From Diprion similis (Eukaryota > Arthropoda > Insecta > Hymenoptera > Diprionidae), in contig NC_060116.1 of the NCBI RefSeq assembly GCF_021155765.1, positions 3,100,001-3,164,000 on the forward strand: a stretch of DNA of 64,000 nucleotides. The letters run 5' to 3'. Below the pieces are notes generated by a model. That model had not been told where the DNA came from. It did not search any database and saw only the letters and a list, made by a program, of their open reading frames with translations. Shown here piece after piece: positions 38,007 through 51,450 of the stretch. Every line of letters starts with the position of its first letter. Position 1 is the stretch's first letter. Made by a program: the position numbers and the translations under genes.

Positions 38007-41000
38007 GTACACCCTCATACACCCTCCGTGTTTTACATTTTACTTTTACTTAATTAATGCGTAAATAATTAGGTGGTTACACCTTGGCTGAAGGATACTC
38101 TTTACTAGCATAACCATTAGACATAGCCATATACACTAGCGGATTCTTATCTAAAGCTCCCCGAGACCTTGAAAACTGATCTTGAACATAACTTTTTTTT
38201 ATCTAAGAGTTTAGCCAACGTTCAAGCGTGTGATCTCGTTTCGACCTGCCTTACAAATATCGTTGTAATATCTCCAAAACTGCATGTTCATCGGTTGTAA
38301 TGAAATATAGCCTAAAACCTGGCCAGACGGTGTAACTATCCATACAAAAAAAAAGAAACATCGAAACGGGTTCAGAAGTTCTGGAGCCATAAGCGAACAT
38401 ATGGACTGATGGTTACAAAAATAATAGTGTAAAATCAATTACTTACCATTGCCAACGTGATAGGGTAATTCCGGGTGAGATGGCCGTAGGTAAGAGATGG
38501 CTCACAGTATAGTTTCTTGTGTAGTTTAACTGCATTGGACTATTGGGACTGTCACTGCAATGCGCCATCTGGTAGAAGAAAATGTAATAAATGCAACCAG
38601 GCTGACATTTGACCGTTGACCGTATTTTTTCCGCGTGTGAATGGTAGAAAAGGTATATTATTGATTATGTTTAATTAATTTATGTGACATGTGTAATTTG
38701 AAACCTCAATAATTAAGATTTGCCTCGATTAAAATGAAGAACTTAGGTTATGTGATCGTGAAATGGCGCCGAAAACCAGGTTCTGACGTCATGAGGACAT
38801 TTTCGAATACTGTGATGTGTGGGCCATCTCACCCGGAATTACCATAAATAAAATGTATTCAACCGAATCTGTAAATAATAGTTTCTGCCCTCCCTCCGAC
38901 AAAAACGATTTTTTATTCGGCTGCAACTGTTATGATTCTGATATTATATCGATCTATTATGCGTATAAAATATTAAGCATGCAGTCAAGATTTGAAACTG
39001 CGATGGATGTAATTCTTCTTAGTACTTATTCAAAAACCGATTTTGTCGAACATCAATTCTTGACCTGGGAACAATCTACGTCGATAATTTGAAATTAATC
39101 GATTTCTTAGATCTTACATTCCATTTGTTGATGGTACATTACACCTTAAATTTTCTTGACGTACCACGTACGAGAAATATTTAGAAATCGTTAATTCGGG
39201 GTCAATTGTAACAGGATAAACTTCTTTCACGCCGCCAATTGATTGGCATTATTCGGTGCATGCACATCACAGGCTGCGGTTTTATTTTGTCAAAAGTTTA
39301 TCGAGGGCATCCTCGGAATTGCTTGTGCATAATCGTTTTGTTTGACAAAAATTGCGAGTGTTAATTATCTTTTCTTTCGAATTAGTCGCAGTTTATACAG
39401 TTTAAAACGTATACGTACGTTATACGCTGGTTCTTGTATACAAAGAACGGGACAAAGACGAAGCGATTCATCAGCAGTGACAGCGCGCACAAAAACCACA
39501 ATTATTAACGTAATATACACGCCGTATGTATATGGGTACATTAATCTTGTTTGTATAGTATTCAAGGTGAAATTGAATTAGGTACCTTTCTACTAGGCTA
39601 AATTTTTTTTCAATCCGTATAGGATATTTTTTGTTCCATTTTTTCAAGTATTGACAAACACCTCGCGCGTCGTGAGAAATCAGCAATGAAAGGTCAAGAG
39701 AAACAGTGCAGCTTTATGATAATAGTGGCATACATAGCGTGTAGGTTGTACTTATTGACATACTATTGATCAATCGACAAATTAGGAATTTTTCTGCAAT
39801 ATTAGTTATAAATTTATTTGCGAATTAATCATGTGAAAGTACGGATTTAGAGCCCCCTTACAATACACTGCAATATACCGTGTGTCCACGAGGCAAGTGC
39901 GCACCTTATGCGCTCGCGTTAAGTCGTTCGAATCGTATTGGCTAACAGTTACCGCCTGATTGAGCAGCTGAGCAATTGCGACTGTCAGAAAATGTCCCTA
40001 GGAGACCACCGTTAGCTGTTAGCTATGGGCTCCTAGGGACATTTTCTGACAGTCGCGATTGGTCAGATGCTCAATCAGGCGGTAACTGTCGGCCAATAAA
40101 ATTCGAACGACTTGACGCACGCGCATAAGGTGCGCACTTTCCTCATAAACACACAGTATATTATACCTATGTGTATTTTAGTTTTTAGATAGTAGTTTAA
40201 CATTTTATGAAAATTATACATCTCTCGATTATGTATCGAGAAATTGCGATATATTAAATCTTTACACACTACACACTCCTATACCTGTCAGGAATACGAT
40301 ATAGCTCCATATCACTAAAATCGATTTTTATTTTTATTTTTTATCTTGTAGGTCTAAAGTTGACGTTACAAACGAAAAGACGGGCCAATGGTAGCGGGGA
40401 CGAGGGCAGGAAAAAATCGAGAAAAGAAGATGGTAGTGCAGACGATGAAGAAGATGACGAAGGAAGTAGCACTAGCGGTCGTGGTGGTGGAGTAAGTGAC
40501 ATATCTATTAACAAATTTCATTAAATTGTGTGTCAATACACAATGAGAAATTGTTTGTTGTTGTTACTATACAGTAAGGTGGTTCATTTTATATGTGTTT
40601 CTTTTTGCCTCTTGCCTGAAAACTCCACGTCAAATTGAGAAAAAAAGAAATCTCGTTGAAGCACAGAGAATAAAAAAATTATGTAGTGAAATGGGTATCG
40701 CTATCGAAGGTCAAAAAGGTAAAAAATGTTAATAATTGTTGTAAATGAGTCAGATATCGTTTAAGGGTAGTTCACTTGGAATAAATTTTTTTTTTTGCCC
40801 TGAAGGACCAGGATAAACAGCTTATTCCAAGGTCGTTACCGATGGTTGAATATATATCGATAGGAATAAATTAATTATCGTGATTTCTTATTTTTTATAT
40901 AGAAATTGAATTTCATTTTTGTCTCCCATCAGAGTAAGTGTTACAAAATACTTGAAAATAGATTTTCCTGAAAGATGAGTACTAACAAAAAATATTTAGA

Positions 41001-42396
41001 GGTCGCTATTAATTATTGAAATATATTTTATTTATTTATGTGTACACCTTACGGACTTATATACGTATACATAGTATAAACAGTTTTTGCTACCAAAAGA
41101 GGAATGTCACATCACTTTAATGTCCCTATTTCGTTTTCAGTACTGATTTTTATGACGAATGATTAATTGAACCGCAATACGAAAAAAATAAAATAATTTA
41201 AAAAAGTGGATAGTTTTATTTTTTCATATCGTGGTTCAATTAATGATTGTTCATAAAAATCAGTGTAGAAAACAAAATGTGGACATTGAGGTGATGTGAT
41301 ACTTCTCTTTCGGTAACAAGAACTTTTTATACTATACATATATATAAGTCCGTAAGCTTTACACATAATAATAAATAAAAAAATATTTCAATAATTGGTA
41401 GTGACCTCTAAATATTTTTTTTCATGCTCTGCGCTTCAACGAGATTTCTTTCTCCTGAGTTTAGCAACGAGTTTTCAGGTAAGAGGCAAAAAAAAAAATG
41501 TAAGATTAAAATGAACTTATATGTATGTATGTAGTTCTGCAGTAACCAAGAAATGTAACACATGTTATTATTTTTGTTCATTATTGTTAATCGCACTGTA
41601 TTTTCTGGTAAAAATTGCAATAATTTGACGTTGGTGCAACAATAAATTAATGTTAGGGCCTTATTTAACTAGAAAGAAAATAGTCAACCGATGAAATAGA
41701 CTTAACATTGCTATACCAGGGAATGTAGTATTGCCAACTATAATCACACTAAATAGTTGCTTATACTACATTTACTTGCAATTCCTACAACAATATTTAA
41801 ACTGTTATTGTAACGATACCAATTTTCTTAAAAAAATTTTAGTTAGTGTAACCAATGAAATTTTTCTCGCTGTATAAAGTGCTTAATTGACAGTAAAAAA
41901 TCGATTTGTTATCAGTTCTGATTATAATGACAATCTTATTTTTTGTCTGTAATAGTTAACACCGGAGGACGAAGAGCGGCGTAGAAGAAGGCGAGAGCGC
42001 AATAAAATAGCAGCGACGAAATGTCGGCTAAAAAAGCGTGAGAAAACGGTGATACTCGTCCAAGAATCGGAGGAATTAGAGACCCAAAATCACGATTTAA
42101 AATCACAGATACAGGAACTTGAGACGCAGAGGCGCCGGTTAGTGGAAATGCTGAGCGTTCACAGTCCAACGTGTCTGAAACAAGGTGGTGCTAACGAAAG
42201 TTCGTTTCAACAATTTACCGAACCCTTACCTCTGCCCAGTTACCAAGAAAATTTCGCCCAATCCACCTTGAATCAACCTCAAAACTGCGTCACGGATTAC
42301 CCCGTAAAAGTTGAAGGGTATGAAAACTCTGGGCAGGATTTTTACCGGCAAAACAGTCCTTATATACCTACGTCGGATGCCGGTTGTACGGTTTAG
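37769..42396 (+). CDS. ATF3: ATF3-type bZIP transcription factor
   Basis: This is a CREB/ATF-family stress-response transcription factor that dimerises with Jun and other bZIP proteins on CRE/AP-1 sites. Coding exons: 37769-38006, 40352-40491, 41956-42396. The sum is 819 bases (272 residues), in phase with GT-AG introns. Exon 1 gives an Ala/Pro-rich N-terminus with the TPRTPEILNSLIAMTNPF motif found in Fos/ATF3 proteins. Exon 2 gives GLKLTLQTKRR and an acidic DDEEDDEGSS tract. Exon 3 opens with LTPEDEERRRRRRERNKIAA, TKCRLKKRE (basic region, about residues 133-155) and a leucine zipper to about residue 190. A Gln/Ser/Pro-rich tail ends in DAGCTV. JDP2 and Fos are close relatives, but the layout fits insect Atf3 best. 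A CRE-bearing promoter far upstream would allow autoregulation. Confidence 0.93.
38464..38843. mobile_element. MITE with GGTAATTCCGGGTGAGATGG terminal inverted repeats, in ATF3 intron
   Basis: The first 20 bases recur as an almost exact inverse complement at the end (38824-38843). The ~380-base interior has no coding capacity and matches the older copy at 20161-20570. I cannot see a clean target-site duplication. Confidence 0.8.
39878..40156. mobile_element. TA-flanked palindromic MITE, family 1 copy 2, in ATF3 intron
   Basis: Same family as 36122-36413. It has the ends ccgtgtgtcc / aacacacag, the core cctgattgagcagctgagc, the paired tgtccctaggag / ctcctagggaca, and gcatggcgcataaggtgcgcacttt-type sequence at the right end. 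TA flanks lie at 39876-39877 and 40157-40158. The inner palindrome is nearly perfect, so an unspliced transcript through it could fold into one long hairpin. Confidence 0.85.
40574..41520. mobile_element. Large fold-back element in ATF3 intron 2, probably composite
   Basis: The outer arms 40574-40660 and 41428-41520 pair (gttcatttta, gcctctt.cctgaaaac, gaaatctcgttgaagc). The inner arms about 40988-41195 and 41212-41427 pair strongly (tatttagaggtc / gacctctaaata, cttacggactta / taagtccgtaag, ctgatttttatga / cataaaaatcag). About 330 bases between the outer and inner parts on the left have no counterpart on the right, suggesting a further insertion or deletion. Confidence 0.7.
41534..41845. repeat. 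Dispersed repeat, copy B
   Basis: Partner of 21088-21385, same orientation, with conserved blocks ataatttgacgttg.tgcaacaa, gccttatttaa, actacattt.cttgcaattcc and tttaaactgttattgtaacg. It lies between the fold-back element and ATF3 exon 3. Confidence 0.6.
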
Positions 42397-45300
42397 TCCA
42401 AGAGTATAGCGTGTCCACGTACCTTGGGGAGAGTGCTGCGTATATACTAGGAAAAAATACATGCATTAAGGCGACATGTATGTACTTCTTTACCGGCTGA
42501 AATTGCCCCATCAAATTACTGCAGATTGTCGTATGATCTCACAAACGGAAAAGTGAAATTGATTTTTGTTATTGCATTCGGTCGATCAATTGCGGTGGGA
42601 TCTTTATTGTAATCGAGAAGAAAAATAATTATTTCCATGAGAATGTCTATACTGCTTGATTGAGCGTTCTAACGATTTTAACAAAGTTCAAACCGTTTAA
42701 TGCTTCAAAAGCCAAGTAATTTTTATGTATCTATTACGTGCAGAATATACGAACATTAATTTTTCTTTAATGCTGACAAAGATAAGAAGACAGTTTCGAA
42801 AACTGAAAAATCGTAGTATTGCATTGCGGGCCAAGATAATAAATTTTTTTTCACGATTATAACGAATTTTTGTCTCAAATAACATCGTTATTACCAAATC
42901 AGTGAATGTCAGATGGTAAATTTATTCTATATTTTTAGTTTTGATATATTTGCAAAATTATATAGAGTTTTAGTTACCGACGAATTAGATATCTTCCGTG
43001 AGTATTGCAGCATTACTTTAACAAGTCGTTCAAACTTCCTGCCATGCTTCCGTTATATCTGGTTAAATTTTTTATTTCCCTTTCTCCGTTTTTTCAAAGA
43101 AAAAACAGAGAGATAAATTATAATATATGTATGGATTCGATGCTTCGTTTTGCGCACTTTTTAACTCTTTCGACGAAACTTTGTAGGTATATAACTGAGT
43201 GAATCACTTGAATGAATAGTGATTTACCACTTATATATTGTGATATCAGAGTTTTGATTTCGTAAAAAGAGGGGTAATTTAAAACGGCAGTTGTGATATA
43301 GTTGCGCCAAAACGTTATTATTAATATTATTAATATTATTATTACTCTGACATATTAAAACGTTATTTTATACGATATGTATCTACAAAAAATGATCAAA
43401 GTAGATTTATGTTACGATTTTAGGTTTCGCCAAATGCGATTTTCAATATATCTAATTATTGATAATAACTTCTCCGTTAAAGGTAAAATGAACAAAAAAG
43501 ATCACTTTATTTTTGAAGTTCGAAAGTTTCGGGTACATTCATTTTACAAAAGTAAGAAGAAAATTATTCAACTTTATGTGACGAAGAGGAAACCAATATG
43601 AAGTTCTTTATAATCTACAAAACTAGTCTGACAATTCTGAAATGATGAGTTAATTAGTAAAAACTTCACTTTAATCATTTTATGGATCGTGCTCCTTGAC
43701 TAAAAAATATAAAAAAACTTAATGGATTCAAGGCAACCTGATTATTCAATAATGAAATTATGGTCAATTCTCACAAAGCGTGGAGGTCTAGCAACACGCA
43801 ATTGCTTATTGTTATTTGTTTCATAAAATTGAAGAAAACCTGTGCTTCTAACAAACTCACTTTTATTTTGTTGAAATACAAATTCCTTTTCTTTAAAATT
43901 GACCCTAAATTTTCGAACTTTAGATACAAGTGTCCTTTCAAGATGAAAGGTATCGATTCAGATTTATAGGAACTTCATGTACTTGATGTCACTAGTGACA
44001 TAAGTATTTTATGAATCGAAATTTGAGATTAATAGCGAGCACTCTTTCCCTATACTCTTAGATTCAGCGGTAAGACTATTCATGTATAATAATATTTTTT
44101 AACTATCGAGATTCATTTTAGCATTTTTTTTTCTCCGATTACTACCACTACAGTAATGGCGTTTGAAAACTTGTTATTTTTACTCGTATTATAAGAATCG
44201 TTAATTTTTTTTTGCAATGAACTTTCACACATTCCTTTGTAGTAAATCTACTGTGACATTCTAAAAGCTTTGACATCGTAGATAAAATAATGCGTTTTTT
44301 AGATGTGCGAATATGAAGTTACGATCATCATTATATTGAAATAACATTTGAATATATTTCCTTTTGTCTGACAGTTGCAAAAACTATACATCGTGGCTAT
44401 TGTACGCATTTGTGAACTAAAGCTAATTGTTTTTCAATTTTAATTTTTTTATTTTCAAATGCCTTGCTGGGCGAATATAAACTACGAATTGCGTGCTCAA
44501 TAGGGAAACCCGCATTTGCAGACACACTTTTACGTACTATGTGCTATATTATTATTTGGCTACCGAAGACTAACGTACTTTTTTGCACTACGAGTATAAG
44601 TATGTATTTCATAGAATCTTGTCACTTGTAGTGATATGTAAATGATATAATTTCTACTTGCACAGTAATCATTTTACGTAATCTTGCTTGTGTGACGTTG
44701 ATGCCATTGTTGGTGAGTGAGCTCTAGTCGAATATAATGTTAGCTGCAAGTTAAAATGCGGCGTCGCAATGAGTGATTCGAAGAGGATCTTGGATCCATT
44801 TTAGGATTGAGTCGTTGAGGTCCAAACTAACATATTTCAATATCTAAAAAATGCATTTCTACGGACGTACAGAGGCCTAGCTTTTGATGTTTCTTTTCAT
44901 ATTCAATTATGTATGAATGCTTGTTTGAATGTATGTATACTTGTGGTGTATGTGTGTTGATTTTAGGAATAAATTTTTTTTCAGATTGTTACTTTTATAT
45001 TCGCGCATCTGTGACAAGAATTGCTGTAATTAGTACGAGAGAGACGAGAAATTTGGAATCAATCGTTTTAAGCGTACCAGTGCTGTGCAGAAAATTATCA
45101 CGCAAGCAATATTTTATCGAAATATATTATATATTTCTCGTTTCCAATTATCGAAGCTTATTGAAGTATACACCAGTGTATAGAAAATTTGTTGACACTT
45201 GAATTCAATAATTATTTTCTAATGAATCAATTCAGCGTTCAAGAGATACTTACAATAATTTTAATATTTAATAATTATAGTGTATATATGCACACACATA

Positions 45301-46690
45301 TAAATGTATGTATATCAATATATTATATAATATATGTACACGTATTTTATAACCTGTCGATAATCAGTGAACATTTACCGATTTGATTAAATGTTAAGAG
45401 AACCACGTGCCTAACGATATACCTCATTATTACCGTGGGTAGCAGTTACCTTTTTTTAAAATGTGTCTGTAACGCGAACAGATTTCAGCTGGTTTAACCC
45501 TTGTCCCTTACTAATTTTGCTACATGTATAATATATATACATTCGAATGTTTAAAGAAAGATTTGGCATTATTTCTTTGATTTGTACGAGGTACATTCAT
45601 CGTTTATGACATCAATTCAAATACCCTCAACATGTTGTCACGATCAAGAATTTGTCACTCTTGCTCTCACGAGATTTTCTATTCAATGTTCAAACACCAT
45701 TATTTGCATATGTGTTTTTTTTTAAAGATATATTTACGGAGAAAATATGTTACGAGTTACAAACAGACTTTAAATAATGATTATTGAGCATTCGCCTAAT
45801 TAATTGGTTAATTTCGTACTAGCGCAATGCTTGTAGAGAAAAAATTTTACACAAAAAATATAAACGAACGCATAAAGTCCAAGGACTGGATGCTTCCGTC
45901 AAATGTTATAACCATTTAATGGTAGATTGAAAATTTTTACCTTCAATTTTATCAATGTTCTAAATGACGTTGCATTGCCTTTAGCAGGAGATTTGATAAC
46001 TATTTGGAGATAGCTTATTTTTCCTTAAAGGAAATCTCCACGTATGTCAAGAGTCTCAAATATGTTTTTGTTTTTTAATGCTTCCTAGCTTTAAACTTCG
46101 TCTAATATAATCTATAAATTGCCAAACCTTTTATTCGATTTGATGAAATAAATTTAATGAAAGGAATATAAAGAAAAATAACCCCCTGAGATATTTGTTC
46201 ACAGCATACTGCCAGCGTGATACGCAATGCACATTAGTTATAAGTATGATTTATATTACATATTATATATATATATTTTTTTTCTATCACAAAAATATTT
46301 AATACCAATTTTTATTTTCATCGATCGGATAAAGTGGCTGAATTGATATTTATATCCTTCTATACTCAGTACCTGGCTATGGGTTCCCATGCGATAGTCA
46401 TTTTTCCGTTGAAAAGGATATCGACAAATTGAAAAGTGAAATTGCCTTGAAATTTTTTGTCAATCAATGGAAAAAATGGCTTGTCAAATTTTACTATGTA
46501 TTGTACTTGAAGAAAAAAATTCTATTCTTTAAATAAAAGTGTAAAAGTGCCTTCACCCATCACTTTTTATTCCCAATTTACATCCTTGTGCCTGTTATTT
46601 TTACAAATTGACATTTTTTCACTGCGCATTGTATCTGTTATTTGAGGGACAAATTACTCAGGAAATGATTTATTTTTGTTCAATACTCGT
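42397..46690. other. ATF3 3' UTR and convergent intergenic region
   Basis: This AT-rich region has several AATAAA motifs on the plus strand, the first at 42838-42843, and others further on (for example near 46530). The ATF3 mRNA could end at the first, giving a 3' UTR of about 450 bases, or run much longer. ATAA/TTA microsatellite stretches occur near 43314-43345. No coding sequence is evident. Confidence 0.45.
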
Positions 46691-46696
46691 TTTATT
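46691..46696 (-). terminator. Poly(A) signal of SEC61G
   Basis: AATAAA on the minus strand, 165 bases beyond the SEC61G stop and the nearest consensus signal. Confidence 0.6.
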
Positions 46697-46860
46697 ACAA
46701 AATTCATTTTCACACACTCATATCATCACATACTGTAATTCAGCCATAATAATTTCTTTGATATAAATTAAAGAGGTCGGGAAGTGGAGGATGGGTAGGG
46801 GTTGGGGGCGTTAACGCTGATGGACCTTAACAGTTAAAACAATTCAATTGTAGCCTAGCC

Positions 46861-48363
<1,503 letters not shown>

Positions 48364-48877
48364 CGTTGATTGTGTTTTCTAAAATTAAAATCATCTTTAA
48401 AAATGTGAATCAATTCGATAAAAAATTGAGTCGGTGCATATGGTATAAACTTGAAAAGGTGTGTAAACTGAACCTGTATTAAATCGTATATTTAAAGGTT
48501 ATGACGTGAAATTGGTCCTCTTTAAGAGTATAATACCAATAAATCAATACTTGATTTCCTTATTTAAAATGATTAAGTAAATTTTGGGAATGAGACATTT
48601 ACTTACGTTGCGTACTGCTTGCGGTTACTTCAAACACTGTTCTCTGTGATTGACGAAAAACCACCACTGACATTAATTTCACCAGCTACGTGGACGACGT
48701 ATAGAAATACGTAACTTCCGGTTCGATTGACGTGACACTACGCTCGTAAGCTGAAACGGAAGCTTCGCGTGCCACATTGGCTTGTGGGCCAGATAAGTCT
48801 ATGGCATATAATACTAGAGGTAGCATCGCGTGTACAGAAAGTGTAGCGGCGGAGTGAAAGAAAGAGAGGCATATGCT

Positions 48878-49013
48878 TAGGGTGCGTTCCGAAACTAGCT
48901 GGCAGCGCTGAAAATTCCGTAGGACAGAAACAGAGCTATTCACAAACTCGGCAGCGCAAAAGAGATAAGAGATTGCTGATAGCACTGAGGGCTAATTTCG
49001 GAACGCATCCTTA
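48878..49013. mobile_element. Short MITE with TTAGGGTGCGTTCCGAAA ends, upstream of SEC61G
   Basis: The left end ttagggtgcgttccgaaact pairs with the right end tttcggaacgcatccttag. The ~136-base element is repeated in style by its neighbour at 49025. It lies roughly 180-310 bases above the likely SEC61G start site. Confidence 0.7.
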
Positions 49014-49024
49014 GATATGTATGC

Positions 49025-49154
49025 TCAGAGCTGCGTTCTGAAACCTTACACGAATTACTCGAGTATCATTGTTTCTCTGTTTGATCATATGCGTTTGACA
49101 GAGATACGATGATACGTGAGTTAACTCGAGTAAGATTTCAGAACGCAGCTCTGA
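49025..49154. mobile_element. Short palindromic MITE with TCAGAGCTGCGTTCTGAAA ends
   Basis: The outer 19 bases are matched by their inverse complement at 49136-49154. Inner blocks gtatcat / atgatac and actcgagt also pair, so most of the 130 bases folds back. The end motif GCGTTC.GAAA is shared with the element at 48878, suggesting related families. Confidence 0.75.
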
Positions 49155-49734
49155 AGGTATATGTCGGTTATAATCTGCCTCGCTCTACACCGAATTGAGA
49201 GAGAGAGACTGAGCAACCCGAATATTAAAGACCGACCGAAGTTTCGTTATCGGTGGGTATCGGTTTCGGTAAAAAATGCAGATTTCTAGGAGAGAATCCA
49301 AATATAAAATTGTGTTTCGGTCGGACACTACCGAATATATATCTCTGTATATATTCTATATATATATATAAATTTTTGCGAGGGCGACAGGATGGGTAGC
49401 TCTCTTCAGTAATATATACTCTAAGTTTGTGGGTAAAAATTCAAAATTGATACCCAGAATTTTACAGGCATGCATGGCGTTGTGCATTTTGACTTGTTGT
49501 CAACAGAGTACGCAATGGGTATCTAAAATCAGCCCTTCATAAATGAATGGACTGAGTGAGAAACGAGTCGCGAAGAATGACGAAAACGGAGAAAATTATA
49601 GGTCGGTAGACTGACATTCAGTGAACGGTCGGTACTACAAAACCATGGACTTATACAAGAAAATCATCGGTCGATAATACGACCACAGACTTATTTCCTG
49701 TAGCATCGATCATACAAGATCGTGTTCGATAGCA

Positions 49735-49850
49735 ACTTTATAGCAGAATTGGGCATGATTTTTGCATGCCACAGCAGCGTGGGTCGAATGTACGGCAGAA
49801 TTGGACATGATTGTTACTGATACTGCTGTAGCATGGGTCGAAAGCAAAAA
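49735..49850. repeat. Imperfect tandem duplication of ~58 bases
   Basis: Two adjacent units share gcagaattggacatgatt-type, then tgc..cagc.g, then gcatgggtcgaa-type blocks in the same order and orientation. Non-coding. Confidence 0.6.
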
Positions 49851-51450
49851 CGAACGAGGTGTTCGTTCATATACTTCGAGTTCTTACATATAGGTAGCGA
49901 TTCAACGGTTCTCCTTTGTAACTTCCTTGCGAGTGTACAACTATAACCGTGTTCCGTATAATGTATAATCTGGATTGATGCATGAATAATCATATAAATA
50001 CAACACCGTGGTGAACAGTTACGAAAGAAGGTTATTGATGTACGTCACTCGAAACATGTATGACGTAAATTGGTTACGTTATCGAAGAAATACCATATTT
50101 TGCGGCAGAGCATACCTGTCATGTATGTACTTGTCGGCAATCAGCAGACCGCTTCTTTCAGAAGCGAACATGTGCAAGTCTTCTTTATACACCAGCCGGC
50201 AAATGCGCCCAGGTGATGGCCAATGGCCATTACGTGATTCCACAGACGCTACCACTCTAAATGGAGATGCGCAGTAGTAAAGTCACGTGATAACCCGCAC
50301 GTGACTTCACGACAGCATAGTTAAACAAACACAAATGACGTCATATACGCACACATTCTCAATGGCTGGAATGGCAGTGGACACGGAAGAGCACACCTTA
50401 TCTTCTGACACCATGGGATCGACTGCGCATTCCCTATACTAATGTAGTAATGCCTGAAGTGAGAGAGAAAGAAACACACGCGCCCAATATCTGTCTCTTT
50501 CTAAGCATCTGATTGGTTGTTGGTCGATAGCTTAGTATTGTATCACCGTCAAGCGAACCCACGACGTGGATTGTGTCGTCTAGGGCCACTGATTTCAGTG
50601 TATACGACGATGATGATTAAAGAATCGATGCAATAGATTTAGTCAGAGCCTGGGTAGATGTGTTTTCGTTTCGACAATCGACCGAGAACGCGAACGTCTA
50701 TCAAATATACAAGCTCCGTCGGTAAGACTGTCATGCCAGCCTCCGAGACTCGTCAATACGATAATATCGTGCGTCTGTTACCAACAATTACAGGTTCCTT
50801 CTTTGTGGTGCAATTATTGCATGAAATGCTATCTGGGTTCAGCATACATGGTGGCATTACCGTGCAGGGTAGCGTCTAGCAGAAAAATACTTCCCTAACA
50901 ATTATTATTCTCTAGATCAAAAATTATGTTACGATCTCATTTTGAGTGGAACAAACAGGGAAACGAGCTATAGCCATTGATTGTTCCGCCGGTGAGTCGA
51001 TACCGATGGGTTACAATCAGTGACATCGTTTATCATTTTCTACCACCTTATACATTGATTGAATGAAATATACCGTTGACTGAATGCAGATATTATTCTT
51101 CGCAACATTGTAACATTTGTGCGACCTTTAATTATAATTAGTTTAATTAACCTTGTGTAACACTTCTGGTGCAACATCACACAACACAGTTCCCAGCACT
51201 TGTTATTCATTTGGTCGTGATTCATGTATTGTTTACGAGACAAGGGAAGTTCAACGCCGCTGACTAACTGAACTGAACCCGGTACCCTTGAAATTCGAAA
51301 ATACTTTGTGTATTGCGCGTTTCGACGGATAAGGAATATGACGATATCACGTCCTTTCTCTGTTCTCTGATAATCTCGCGCGATGTGTTGGGCGACTGCG
51401 ACTCATCTCGTATCCAGTGTTCGTTAGATCGTCAAGGCGAAGGCGGCAAC

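Larger units (their letters stand above)
48364..51450. other. SEC61G promoter side and spacer before NPC2
   Basis: This holds the probable SEC61G 5' UTR exon, two inverted-repeat elements (48878-49013, 49025-49154), a TA-rich stretch (49330-49372) and an imperfect 58-base tandem duplication (49735-49850). A frame at 50658-50879 (+) encodes 73 residues with no recognisable family. The NPC2 promoter should lie just before 51451. I see no supported gene. Confidence 0.4.

Noticed and set aside
38001-38053. Extension of the first ATF3 coding exon to a stop at 38053
   Set aside because: A GT donor at 38007 and phase-matched joining to GLKLTLQTKRR show that the extra residues are intronic.
50658-50879. 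73-codon plus-strand frame upstream of NPC2
   Set aside because: No splice-phase link to NPC2, whose own signal peptide and ATG at 51451 are complete. No recognised motif.
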